Below are positions 1 to 8,334 of a stretch of 35,345 nt of DNA, piece after piece. Position 1 is the stretch's first letter; every line of letters starts with the position of its first letter. A program made the position numbers and the translations under genes. The DNA is from a virus. Below the pieces are notes generated by a model. The model was not told where the DNA came from and made no database searches. It saw nothing but the letters and a program-made list of their open reading frames with translations. Where the stretch lies: positions 1 through 35,345 of IMG/VR virus record IMGVR_UViG_3300025030_000290. The stretch is one strand, 5' to 3'.

Positions 1-2
1 TG

Positions 3-75
3 TACGGAAAATAAAGCAATCGGAATAGCGGGTTGAACTGGGTTAAGCCTCAAGTTTAACCCGCTATTTCCGTAT
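3..75 (+). promoter_or_regulatory. Leader with competing hairpins upstream of the tape measure gene
   Basis: The 86 bases before the tape measure gene contain a strong inverted repeat. Bases 22-34 (GGAATAGCGGGTT) pair with 58-71 with a single bulged base. Bases 3-13 could instead pair with about 66-75, and bases 40-46 (GGGTTAA) with 56-62. The three alternatives share the same 3' arm, so they exclude one another. A GGAGA ribosome site at 76-80 follows directly. Frame 1 is open from base 1 to a TGA at 34-36 and may be the tail end of an upstream gene. A control role is inference. Confidence 0.45.
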
Positions 76-86
76 GGAGAGCATTT

Positions 87-3000
87 ATGTCGCAGAATGA
101 AAAACTGGGAATTGAGATAAATATAGATTTGGGTAAGGCCAAGGAGCAGATCGACCGGCTGAATGGCTTGTTGGCGAAGCTTGGTCAATCCCCGGATGCT
201 GCTCAGAAGAGTCTGGAGAAGTTGACTGCTCGGATTGAGGCTTTGGGTAAGGCTACTGGCTTAGCTCCGGAAAGGGTCAAATCTTTGATGAAGGCTTTTG
301 AGGACTCTTCCTCGTTCGAGAAGTTCTTTAAGAACTTGGGTAAGTTCGGAGAAGGAACTGAGAAAGTCCTGAATGCCGAAAAAGTGATGATCAGGCAGCG
401 CAATAAGGACCTTGAGACCGCAGGCAATGAGCGGATGGTCCTGATTCGTAGACAGAACCAGCAGGAGCTTGAAGAGCGCAGGCGTACGATTCAGATGCTG
501 AAGGCGCAAAGCCTCGATGACACACGCAAGATACAAATTAGCGCAGCATCAGGTCCTGCTGATGGGATGCTATCCACAAGGGCTGCGTTCATTAGGAGGC
601 AGCAGGAGGACCTCGGGAAGCAGGTTCTTGATATCCAGAAGAACACGGAGAAAATTGCCAACGCTGAGAAAGCCTCAGAGAAACTGAGGATCAAGGTTCT
701 TGAGACTGCAGGCAACGAGCGGCTGATTCTGATTCGGCGCCAGAATCAACAGGAGCTTGAAGAGCGTAAAAGGGCTGTGCAGCAGATTCAAGCTCAGTCA
801 TCTCAGCAGCAGTTATCTTGGAACGCAGCAGCCGGGACTCAGGGGGTCAAGTATCAAGGAGTACAGGGAGGCTTTGTTAGGTCCTCTGTTCAGGCTCAGA
901 ATCTGAGTACTGATGCAATGACTCGGCTGCAGACTGAAGCCAATAAGATGAATGCTGCCTTGAGGGAGGCGCCCAAGCACGTAAATGTGTTGGATGTAGC
1001 CCTTGGGAAATTGACTGCCAGGATCGCTGAATTCTACTCAGTTCGCGCAGTTTTGTTTGCGGTCACCAATCAGATCCGCGATGCCATTTCTGGCGCCTTA
1101 GACTTCAACCAGTCGATGTACGACATCGCCGCAGTTTCAGGCTCTACGGATAAGGAGATGGCTATGATGGGGGATAGTATCCTCAACATCGCGACCCACT
1201 CCAAGTACACCGCGAAAGAAGTTGGTAACTTGCTACAGATTTTGGCTCAGGCAGGCGTAGCAGCTAAAGATATGCCTACGGTTTCGGGGGTGGTTGGTAT
1301 GTTCGCCACCGGGACCAACGCAACCCCGCAGCAGGCGGCTGACGTATTCACCACCTCGATGAACGTCTGGGACATCCAAGCAGAGGACTCAATTAGGATC
1401 GCTAACACCCTGACCGCTGCGCTCAATGCTTCCAAGTTGGAAGTTGGTGGTTTGAGCACCGCTTTCAACTACTTGGCTTCGCAGTCGGCTACCTTTGGAT
1501 ACTCACTCGAAGAGACCGCAGGGATTATTGCAGCAATGTCACAGGCGGGTGTTAAAGCCAGTACCATCGGTACAGGGGTGTCTCAGCTCTTGAAGGACTT
1601 AGCCGTACCGAAGGAACGATTCAAGGATTTACTCAAGACTTACAAAATAAGCCTGGATGAAGTCAACCCCACAATACACTCTTTCGCGGACATTGTGCAG
1701 GTGTTCACAGACAAGGGGGTTGCTGCAGAGGATATCCTGGCACGAATGGATACCCGCGTAGGACGCTCATTAGTTGCCGCAATGAAAGTAGGCGCTGGTG
1801 CCTTCCGGGACATGACCGATGCAGTAACCGGGTCTGAGTCCGCTATTGTAGCCTACTCCAAAAGCATGGAGGGTGCGAGGGCTAAGATGAATGTCCTGAA
1901 GCAGTCGTTCTTGGCTGTGGGGGTCAGTATCTCAGAATCACTAAGTGGGGTGTTTGGCCCCATGATCTCTGTAATAACTACAGTAGTTCAAGGATTAGGT
2001 ACTCTCCCTGGTCAAATTATTTTATTTGCAGGAGCCCTCAGAGTTTTAATTCCGGTAGTGAACTCACTCACGGTGTCTATGCTAGCCAACCCCTTATTTG
2101 GAGCTTATGCTGCGGTTGCTCTGACCATAACAGCAGTAATAGTCGCGCTAGGCTACTTCGGCAGCAAGACCAGCGAGACTGCTGAAATATTCAAGGGCTA
2201 TAACGACCAGGTTCTCAAGAACGTAGAGGCGTACCAGCAAGTATCCAAAGCCATAAAGGAATCACGCAGGGAAGCAGAGCGCAACGACAAGGAGCTTGCG
2301 AAAGCTGGCGAACTCTACGACAAGTTAGGAGAAAAAGCTGAGTTAAGCAACAGCGTCTTGGAGAAAAAAGTCAAGATCACCGACGCAACTAAAATTGCCC
2401 TATACGAACTACAGAAACAGTACCCTCAGCATTTCGATAATATTGACCTTGAAAACCTGAAGTACGGAGATCAACTCAGCATCATCAGAAATATTAATCG
2501 CGAGCGCAAAATTAAGGACATCAGCAACGTCAATGCGATGAACAAGTTGGACGAGTCTATAGCCGAGAAGCAGAAGCGTGTTGCTGAACTGGAAGCCCGC
2601 GCCCAAGACGAACCTACCTTTTTCGGCCCAGGTTATATCGGTACCAAAAACGAAATTGATCAGTTGCAAAAGGACATTAAAGCGGAAAAGCAGGAACTTG
2701 AGAGAACAGCCCAGATGACCTCCGCAGGTTCTTGGTACTATAACAAAGGACAGCGCCACTTTAATGATGGTTCTCCTGACGATGAGAAAAAGAAGGATAA
2801 AGATAGTAAATTAGGGCACGGGACTGCGGGGCCTAAAGCAGTAGATATGGGTGAGGTCCTCCGCAAAAACCAGAATGAAACGGTTAAAAAAATACAAGAG
2901 TATGAAGTAAAGACCATTGAAAACACAATCAGCGAAATACAAACCCAATTGACCGATGCCCACAAACGTGGGGATGCAGTAGCGTTTAAAAATCTCTCCG

Positions 3001-4613
3001 GTAAATTGGAGCAGAAGTTCCAGGAACTCCGAGACAAAAAGGAAGAGCGCTTTGTAGAGGATTACTGGGCCTCGTTAGCGCAGAGTATCGGCGCGGAGTA
3101 TCAAGATGGAAAATTCGTTTTCTCTGGTGACAAATCCGAGGATAACAAGAGGAACTACGAGGCAAACAAAGGTGGGTTTCTCGCAGATGTTCAAAAGCGC
3201 TTTGCCGCTTTCAGGACTGACCTTACTGCGGAGCAAAGCAAGAACCTGACCAAAATGCCTGACCCCAAAATAGATCTCCTTTCCCTCGGCGCAGACAAAA
3301 AAGAAAAAGTTCTCAATTTTGAACTCAAGGCATTCCAGCAGCGTGCTGAGATCCAGAAGGAGGAGACGTACACCGCCGCAGGTATTTATGAAATTGAGGA
3401 GTCAATCCTACTCAAGACTAGGGAAATCGGTGCCCAGAAAGTCAAGAATCTTGAGGCCGACAACGCGGCAATTGAGAAGTGGCTCAAGCAGAATGAAGGC
3501 AACGAGGCACTCAAGCAGAAAGCGGAGGAGTATCGCGGAGTACTGGAGCGAAACAAGGAGACCATCAAAGACCAGAACCTCCTCCTCGAAGCTCAAGGCA
3601 AGCAGTACGACCGATTAACTGACCACTCCTTCTGGAGTAACTTCAAGAAGGGTTCTGGGTCTGCTTGGTCTAGCATCTCCGACACTGACAAGCTCTCCCA
3701 AGGTCTCGGCTCCGACCTCACCAACTCAGCATTCAACGGAATCACAGGCACGCTAAGCAACACCCTCTCCACCTTCATAATGCCCGATCAAGATGCAATC
3801 GACAGCATCAAGTCCAAGATCAACGAGTTGAATGTTCAGAAGGCGCAGATCCAGGCATCAATCAGTTCTATTACGTCGAAGGGCGAGTTCATGACCGGCG
3901 CCGACAAGACCGCGTTGAATGAGCAGGCGTCGGGACTGGAGGCTGTGAACGCTTCTTTAAGAGAGCAGGAGAAGTTGCTGGACAAGCAGAATAACGCTTG
4001 GAGTAGATTTAAGGACGGGCTCGCTGAGACCATGAAGCAGATCCTGAAGACTCTGCAGGAGTACATCATCAAGCTGATGGTCGTTGCTTTGGTTAAGAAG
4101 ATCGCGGGTGTCGCCGCAGGTTCAGGAGGTGAAGGAACCATCCCCGCCATCGAGAACGTAGGAGGCCAGGATATTGCCACAGGCTTGGCTGCTACAGGAG
4201 CCACAGGCGGTTTGGTAGGCACCAACAGGATTGGCAAGAACCCCTTGATGGCCTTTGCGTCAGGTGGGTTAGTCCCGATGATGCCTGGGGCTGATCCCAA
4301 TAAAGACAGTGTTCATGCGCTTCTGCAGCCAGGTGAATTTATTTTACCGGCGTCAGTAACCCGGAAGGTGGGTATCGGATTCCTTGAAAACCTCCGAGCA
4401 CAGAAATTTGCAGAAGGTGGTCTCGTAGGTGGTTCAGGTAATAGAAGCAAAGGCGCCTCAGGAGAAATCCCAGTCAACTTAACTTTGATTAATGTAGCTG
4501 ATGTAAATAGCATACCCCCTCAACCAGTGGACGCAAATCAAGTCATCAACATCGTTAGTTTTGACATCAACAAAAAAGGCACCATTCACAGAACAATGAA
4601 ACTAGCAATCTAA
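87..4613 (+). CDS. Tail tape measure protein (TP901-type)
   Basis: This 1508-residue protein sets the length of the phage tail and is expected to be threaded inside the tail tube. The N-terminal 330 residues are charged and predicted coiled coil. Residues of about 320-600 match the TP901-type tape measure core in style, with alanine, glycine and methionine-rich helices and a run of the type AGVKASTIGTG. A hydrophobic stretch lies near residues 665-692 and may insert in the host membrane. The C-terminal end is glycine-rich. The general rule of 0.15 nm per helical residue would predict a tail of roughly 225 nm. The ATG has a GGAGA site seven bases upstream. It contains an internal duplicated segment, listed separately. 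Length and position ahead of gpM/gpL-like genes make the call firm. Confidence 0.93.
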   Translation: MSQNEKLGIEINIDLGKAKEQIDRLNGLLAKLGQSPDAAQKSLEKLTARIEALGKATGLAPERVKSLMKAFEDSSSFEKFFKNLGKFGEGTEKVLNAEKVMIRQRNKDLETAGNERMVLIRRQNQQELEERRRTIQMLKAQSLDDTRKIQISAASGPADGMLSTRAAFIRRQQEDLGKQVLDIQKNTEKIANAEKASEKLRIKVLETAGNERLILIRRQNQQELEERKRAVQQIQAQSSQQQLSWNAAAGTQGVKYQGVQGGFVRSSVQAQNLSTDAMTRLQTEANKMNAALREAPKHVNVLDVALGKLTARIAEFYSVRAVLFAVTNQIRDAISGALDFNQSMYDIAAVSGSTDKEMAMMGDSILNIATHSKYTAKEVGNLLQILAQAGVAAKDMPTVSGVVGMFATGTNATPQQAADVFTTSMNVWDIQAEDSIRIANTLTAALNASKLEVGGLSTAFNYLASQSATFGYSLEETAGIIAAMSQAGVKASTIGTGVSQLLKDLAVPKERFKDLLKTYKISLDEVNPTIHSFADIVQVFTDKGVAAEDILARMDTRVGRSLVAAMKVGAGAFRDMTDAVTGSESAIVAYSKSMEGARAKMNVLKQSFLAVGVSISESLSGVFGPMISVITTVVQGLGTLPGQIILFAGALRVLIPVVNSLTVSMLANPLFGAYAAVALTITAVIVALGYFGSKTSETAEIFKGYNDQVLKNVEAYQQVSKAIKESRREAERNDKELAKAGELYDKLGEKAELSNSVLEKKVKITDATKIALYELQKQYPQHFDNIDLENLKYGDQLSIIRNINRERKIKDISNVNAMNKLDESIAEKQKRVAELEARAQDEPTFFGPGYIGTKNEIDQLQKDIKAEKQELERTAQMTSAGSWYYNKGQRHFNDGSPDDEKKKDKDSKLGHGTAGPKAVDMGEVLRKNQNETVKKIQEYEVKTIENTISEIQTQLTDAHKRGDAVAFKNLSGKLEQKFQELRDKKEERFVEDYWASLAQSIGAEYQDGKFVFSGDKSEDNKRNYEANKGGFLADVQKRFAAFRTDLTAEQSKNLTKMPDPKIDLLSLGADKKEKVLNFELKAFQQRAEIQKEETYTAAGIYEIEESILLKTREIGAQKVKNLEADNAAIEKWLKQNEGNEALKQKAEEYRGVLERNKETIKDQNLLLEAQGKQYDRLTDHSFWSNFKKGSGSAWSSISDTDKLSQGLGSDLTNSAFNGITGTLSNTLSTFIMPDQDAIDSIKSKINELNVQKAQIQASISSITSKGEFMTGADKTALNEQASGLEAVNASLREQEKLLDKQNNAWSRFKDGLAETMKQILKTLQEYIIKLMVVALVKKIAGVAAGSGGEGTIPAIENVGGQDIATGLAATGATGGLVGTNRIGKNPLMAFASGGLVPMMPGADPNKDSVHALLQPGEFILPASVTRKVGIGFLENLRAQKFAEGGLVGGSGNRSKGASGEIPVNLTLINVADVNSIPPQPVDANQVINIVSFDINKKGTIHRTMKLAI
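372..800 (+). repeat. Duplicated 47-residue coiled-coil segment inside the tape measure gene
   Basis: Residues 96-142 (bases 372-512) and 192-238 (bases 660-800) are copies of each other. Both contain the block LETAGNER, two variable residues and LIRRQNQQELEER, and both end in AQS. The copies lie 96 residues apart. The DNA differs at many third positions, so the duplication is not recent. Each unit is charged and helical. Confidence 0.85.
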
Positions 4614-4619
4614 CAAGGT

Positions 4620-4641
4620 GGGCCAAGATTTATCTTGGCCC
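4620..4641 (+). promoter_or_regulatory. Perfect 9-bp hairpin in front of the HNH gene
   Basis: GGGCCAAGA (4620-4628), loop TTTA, then TCTTGGCCC (4633-4641) form a perfect stem seven bases after the tape measure stop codon. No T run follows, so it is not a standard terminator. It ends four bases before the GAGG ribosome site (4645-4648) of the HNH gene, so it could limit translation of that gene, slow readthrough or protect the tape measure mRNA end. It also removes the TTG at 4635 as a likely start. Confidence 0.6.
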
Positions 4642-4652
4642 GCAGAGGATAT

Positions 4653-5672
4653 ATGCGAAAAGAACTGGAAGATTTAACAGGCAAGCATTTTGGACTTTGG
4701 ACTGTAATTGAGTTTGCTAGGTATAAACCTGAAGCATATTGGTTGTGCAAGTGCGGGTGTGGAAAAGTTAAAGAAGTTTATGGATACAACCTCAAGCGGG
4801 GTTTTACTAACTCATGCGGTTGTATCCCCACAATTGTAGTAAACAGGCCTAAGACCCAGAAGCCTAGAAAAGATTTGGTTGGGTGTAGGTTTGGCAGGCT
4901 TGTGGTAGTTAATTTTTCACATAGTAAAAATAGCAAGCACTACTGGGTTTGCAAGTGTGATTGCGGCAATATAATTACCAAATTTACAGCAGCTTTGACT
5001 TCTAAAAATCATCCGGATAAATCGTGTGGCTGCTGGGCCAAGGAAAAGAAAGTTGCAACACTTAAGGAATATTTCTCAGATGGCAAACGGAGTCCTAAAT
5101 TAATAGACTACACTGGCAGGCGGTTCGGGCGCTTAGAAGTACTTAAACTGCTTCCTCAAAGGACCAAAAATAGAACGACTTGGCTTGTAAAATGTGACTG
5201 TGGGGAAGAAAAAGCGGTATCCAGGGGGGCACTTGATAGTGGGCGAGTCAATTCTTGCGGTTGCTTCCGAAGAGAGGATTCTAGAAAGAAAATGCTTAAA
5301 TTGCGCCCAACGCAGGTTGGTCAAAATAATCCAGCATGGAATCCTGATATCACAGATGAAGAGCGCAAGCTTAGACAGAAGAGGTTGAGGAGTAAAGAGG
5401 TAACTGAGTGGGCTAAGACAATAAAAATAAGAGATAACTTCACATGCCAGTTGTGTAATGGTGGTGGGCGCCTTAATTCCCACCACCTAGATTCCTACCG
5501 AGCACACCCAGACAAGCGTACTGACTTGACCAACGGAGTAACTCTGTGTAAAACCTGCCACGATGCTTTTCACAGTGCATTCGGTAGGAAAGTAACTTAC
5601 GCGGATCAGTATTACGAATTCAGGGATTACTACGCCCAAACAAATTCATATATGAATTCAAAATCAGGATAA
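4653..5672 (+). CDS. HNH homing endonuclease with three N-terminal Cys repeats
   Basis: This 339-residue protein is a probable free-standing homing endonuclease that cuts DNA to spread itself. Residues 7-57, 74-127 and 152-204 are three copies of a unit that opens with a D-hydrophobic-T/V-G...FG motif, continues with a CKCDCG-like cluster and closes with SCGC. Units of this kind commonly precede HNH nucleases in phages and probably bind zinc and DNA. The HNH domain spans about 255-330, with zinc pairs C265/C268 and C299/C302 and a catalytic His pair at 277-278. I chose the ATG at 4653 because GAGG lies four bases upstream. A TTG at 4635 lies inside the hairpin. The gene interrupts the usual tape measure to gpM junction and overlaps the next nuclease by one base, which marks both as mobile insertions. 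Confidence 0.88.
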   Translation: MRKELEDLTGKHFGLWTVIEFARYKPEAYWLCKCGCGKVKEVYGYNLKRGFTNSCGCIPTIVVNRPKTQKPRKDLVGCRFGRLVVVNFSHSKNSKHYWVCKCDCGNIITKFTAALTSKNHPDKSCGCWAKEKKVATLKEYFSDGKRSPKLIDYTGRRFGRLEVLKLLPQRTKNRTTWLVKCDCGEEKAVSRGALDSGRVNSCGCFRREDSRKKMLKLRPTQVGQNNPAWNPDITDEERKLRQKRLRSKEVTEWAKTIKIRDNFTCQLCNGGGRLNSHHLDSYRAHPDKRTDLTNGVTLCKTCHDAFHSAFGRKVTYADQYYEFRDYYAQTNSYMNSKSG

Positions 5673-6199
5673 TGCGCGTTCCTGAAGACCTAACAAATAA
5701 AACCTTCGGCAGGCTTCTGGTGCTTAAAAGGGCGCCAAACAAGAACGGAAGAACCTGCTGGCTCTGCTTATGTACCTGCGGGACATTTAAGGAGGTGCGT
5801 GCTGCTAGTCTGAAAAATGGCAGCACCACCTCCTGTGGTTGTAAGCGAAGAGAAAGGCTCCACGAAATGATGAAGCAAGGGACCTTGCGCGGAAGAGGAA
5901 TCGAGCACCTGAAATGGGCGGGTGCAATTAAATCCAGAGACGGGAAATCTTGCTTCCTCTGCAATCATCCAAGCAAATTAGCAGCGCACCACCTCTATTC
6001 CTACCACGCCCACCCTGAGTTGAGAACTTCTTTATCCAACGGCGTCACTCTTTGCGATCAGTGCCACAAAGAATTCCACAAGATGTTCTCGTTCAAGTTT
6101 AATAACCCAGATCAATTCACGGAGTTTCGGGAATATTATTTCGACCGGATGTATTCAGAAATGGATTTGAATTCGGATTGGCATATTTCTTTCTATTAA
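5672..6199 (+). CDS. Second HNH homing endonuclease, one Cys repeat
   Basis: This 175-residue protein is a shorter paralogue of the preceding gene. It has one N-terminal Cys unit (residues 6-57, ending SCGC) and an HNH domain with C94/C97, H106/H107 and C128/C131. The core region around HAHP, the SNGVTLC block and the final FREYY closely follow the first nuclease. Its ATG overlaps the upstream stop codon in the arrangement TAATG, so translation is probably coupled. The pair likely arose by duplication, with later gain or loss of Cys units. Nothing in the sequence suggests decay, and no intron boundaries are visible around it, so it appears free-standing. Confidence 0.87.
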   Translation: MRVPEDLTNKTFGRLLVLKRAPNKNGRTCWLCLCTCGTFKEVRAASLKNGSTTSCGCKRRERLHEMMKQGTLRGRGIEHLKWAGAIKSRDGKSCFLCNHPSKLAAHHLYSYHAHPELRTSLSNGVTLCDQCHKEFHKMFSFKFNNPDQFTEFREYYFDRMYSEMDLNSDWHISFY

Positions 6200-6271
6200 T
6201 TTTAGGAAATAAGGTACCCGCAGACCCATATTAGAGTACAGAAGCAGCTTTTTCTTACTTGAGGAGAACCC

Positions 6272-6679
6272 ATGCCAACCCCAGTTTTCCCTACAAATTA
6301 TACAACGGCTGGTCTGCCCTCTACCACAGGGACGGACCACAGATTGCCTAATCCGGCTAGACCATTAGCCGAGGCAATCAAGGTTCCCTCAATCACTTTT
6401 CAGGCGGATTCGGGGCATACTCAAAGAAGGGTAAAAAGCAACCCTATAAAAGTCTGGGATTGTAACTACCCCGCGCTCTACGCGAACCAGGCGCAAGCCA
6501 TAGAGACCTTTTTCCTAACTATGTACGGATCTGTCACCTCTTTCGATTGGTGGCATCCAGTTTCTAAATCAAAATACCACGTCCGTTTCCAGTCGGACAC
6601 GCTCGAAAAAAAGTACATCGAGCACGGACCCAAAGGTCCTATATACACGCTCTCGTTTAAGCTGGAGCAGACGTGGTAG
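6272..6679 (+). CDS. Minor tail protein, lambda gpM-like
   Basis: This 135-residue protein lies where lambda-type phages carry gpM, directly after the tape measure apart from the HNH insertion. The central and C-terminal part, with an FDWWHP stretch and an end of the form YTLSFKLEQ, resembles the compact beta fold of gpM and distal-tail-like proteins. It would sit at the junction of tail tube and tail tip. A GAGGAG ribosome site is seven bases before the ATG. The last seven bases overlap the GTG start of the next gene. Family assignment relies mainly on gene order and size. Confidence 0.65.
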   Translation: MPTPVFPTNYTTAGLPSTTGTDHRLPNPARPLAEAIKVPSITFQADSGHTQRRVKSNPIKVWDCNYPALYANQAQAIETFFLTMYGSVTSFDWWHPVSKSKYHVRFQSDTLEKKYIEHGPKGPIYTLSFKLEQTW

Positions 6680-7014
6680 TACCTGTTGATCCTGAAGTTC
6701 TCACAAACCTTCAGAAAGAATGCACCAAATCGAATAAAGAAATCTGCGGAATTGTCAGCACAAACCAAGAAGTCTTCTTCATCCCCAACATCTCCAAAAC
6801 CCCGAGCAACTCCTTCCTGATGGACCAAGCACAGTACTTCCGGACCCTGAATTCCCTCTCCCGTTCAGGCCTTGGAGTACTGTGCCTTTTCCACACCCAT
6901 CCTGGAGCTTCACCGGAGCCCTCGGAGAAGGACTTGGAGTTCATGAAGAAATCTGCTTATGCGATGCTGATCGTTTCGTCTACCTCTTGGAGGTACTTAG
7001 ATGGCCCGGATTAA
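6673..7014 (+). CDS. JAMM/Mov34 metallopeptidase, N-terminal half of lambda gpK
   Basis: This 113-residue protein carries a complete JAMM zinc peptidase motif: Glu23 in KEICGIV, then His74-x-His76-Pro, Ser84 and Asp87 at the classic HxH-x7-S-x2-D spacing. In lambda, the JAMM domain is the N-terminal part of gpK, fused to an NlpC/P60 peptidase. Here it is a separate gene placed before gpL, and the NlpC/P60 half is encoded after gpL at 7957. The start is GTG, with a GGAG site seven bases upstream, overlapping the upstream stop. The C-terminus overlaps the gpL start by 14 bases. It probably acts in tail-tip assembly. Known JAMM enzymes cut behind ubiquitin-like domains, and such a domain begins the gpJ-like protein at 8335. 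Confidence 0.88.
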   Translation: MVVPVDPEVLTNLQKECTKSNKEICGIVSTNQEVFFIPNISKTPSNSFLMDQAQYFRTLNSLSRSGLGVLCLFHTHPGASPEPSEKDLEFMKKSAYAMLIVSSTSWRYLDGPD

Positions 7015-7960
7015 TCACCCGCTTTTCCAGAAGAAAACCACCGAATCCGCACAAGGCAAAATTCTTCATCTGATAGAAATCGAAATCCCGGACAATCCTA
7101 CTTTAAGGATCGTAGACAGCAACTGCGACATCTCGTTCGGTTCGGTGGTTTATTCTAAATTCCCGGTTCAATATTCCGGAACTACGATGTCCTCCGATGG
7201 CTCGATTGACAAGGCCACTTTGACCGTAGCAAATCCAGGCAGGGTTTTTCAGCACTACGTGAACGACTTCAAAGCTTTGAGAGGAACCAGAGTCTCGGTC
7301 AAAACGACCTACGAATCCTTCGCGGATTTTACCTACACGTTTGGGGCGGATGGTTCAGTCACCCCGCAGGCTAATGGACTGGCGGACTCCACAGCCTACA
7401 TCGAAGACGCCTTCGTAGTTGACAGTTACACCTCCAACGAAACCTCGATTGTCTTCAACCTGGACCCGATTGTTGACTTCAACATTCGGCTTCCTCGGAC
7501 TGCCTTCAACTCCAACGTATGCCGCTTCAGGTACAAAGATCCCAGGACCTGCATGTACTCTGGGAATCTATCAACCTGCAAGAAGACCTTAGATGACTGC
7601 AAACTCCATTTATTTGAAGTGGTTGATGCGGGAAGTACTACGATTGCTGCGGGGGGTTCTATAGCCACGACTACGAATGTGGTCGCTCCGATTGCAGGTG
7701 ATTTTTTGACAATTGGATCGGAAGTATTTGAAATTGAGGGAGTTATTGAAGGTTCTCCAATAACCAACCAGCCTACCTCGACCACGACTGATGGGCACAT
7801 AGTGGTCTATAGAAGGCTTGTGTATCAAGGAGTTAATATTCAGTTGGCTTCAGTTTCTACTTTAGGCGTTTCTGGTATTGGGAAAATCTACAAAGGAAAT
7901 CACGAACGATTCGGTGGATTTCCTGGGGTTCCCTCGGGAGTTCGAAGGATCAGGCTGTGA
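7001..7960 (+). CDS. Minor tail protein, lambda gpL-like, Fe-S cysteine motif
   Basis: This 319-residue protein resembles lambda gpL and DUF2163-type tail proteins. Typical gpL features are an N-terminal beta domain, a set of four cysteines (Cys174, 184, 193 and 200) and the closing motif RFGGFPGVP. In lambda gpL the equivalent cysteines bind a 4Fe-4S cluster. In the forms I know, the last Cys and the FGGFPG motif are close together. Here about 85 residues (roughly 207-295), rich in Thr, Val and Gly, lie between them and look like an inserted beta domain. The ATG overlaps the JAMM gene. The stop overlaps the GTG of the NlpC/P60 gene in the arrangement GTGA. Confidence 0.85.
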   Translation: MARINHPLFQKKTTESAQGKILHLIEIEIPDNPTLRIVDSNCDISFGSVVYSKFPVQYSGTTMSSDGSIDKATLTVANPGRVFQHYVNDFKALRGTRVSVKTTYESFADFTYTFGADGSVTPQANGLADSTAYIEDAFVVDSYTSNETSIVFNLDPIVDFNIRLPRTAFNSNVCRFRYKDPRTCMYSGNLSTCKKTLDDCKLHLFEVVDAGSTTIAAGGSIATTTNVVAPIAGDFLTIGSEVFEIEGVIEGSPITNQPTSTTTDGHIVVYRRLVYQGVNIQLASVSTLGVSGIGKIYKGNHERFGGFPGVPSGVRRIRL

Positions 7961-8331
7961 GGTTTTTAGAATATCTTCAGATTCCCTACTGCCACAAAAA
8001 GTCGGACTGCTTCGGATTGGTCAGGAAATTTTATGAAAATGAATTTCAAATTGAACTTCCCGACTTCGACTACGAGGAAAATTGGCATGATTCAGATCCG
8101 GATCTGATTTTCTTGAAAGCTCTCGAATTTGGCTTCTGTTCAATTTTTAGTTCACCCAAGTTTGGTGACGTTCTGGTTTTAAAGCACCGAGGGCTCCCTA
8201 CTCACTTGGGTGTCGTAATCGACAAAGGGGATTTCCTCCACACAACTCTAAAAGGCACTGCCTGTCATTCACACGTTAGCGGGTTTTGGGCTGACAAGAT
8301 TTGTGCAGTCCTCAGGTACAAAAAGGACTGA
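7957..8331 (+). CDS. NlpC/P60 peptidase, C-terminal half of lambda gpK
   Basis: This 124-residue protein has the NlpC/P60 catalytic pattern. Cys18 lies in SDCFGLVR, His83 in the THLGVV stretch, and a third polar residue, probably His95, follows in FLHTT. The PKFGDVLVLK segment is also typical. Enzymes of this family cut peptide cross-links in peptidoglycan. In phage tail tips they help DNA injection or assembly. The start is GTG, overlapping the gpL stop by four bases. Being separate from the JAMM domain is unusual relative to lambda gpK. Confidence 0.87.
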   Translation: MRFLEYLQIPYCHKKSDCFGLVRKFYENEFQIELPDFDYEENWHDSDPDLIFLKALEFGFCSIFSSPKFGDVLVLKHRGLPTHLGVVIDKGDFLHTTLKGTACHSHVSGFWADKICAVLRYKKD

Positions 8332-8334
8332 ACC

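Noticed and set aside
4635-4652. TTG start for the first HNH gene
   Set aside because: The codon is buried in the hairpin stem and has no ribosome site. GAGG before the ATG at 4653 is better.
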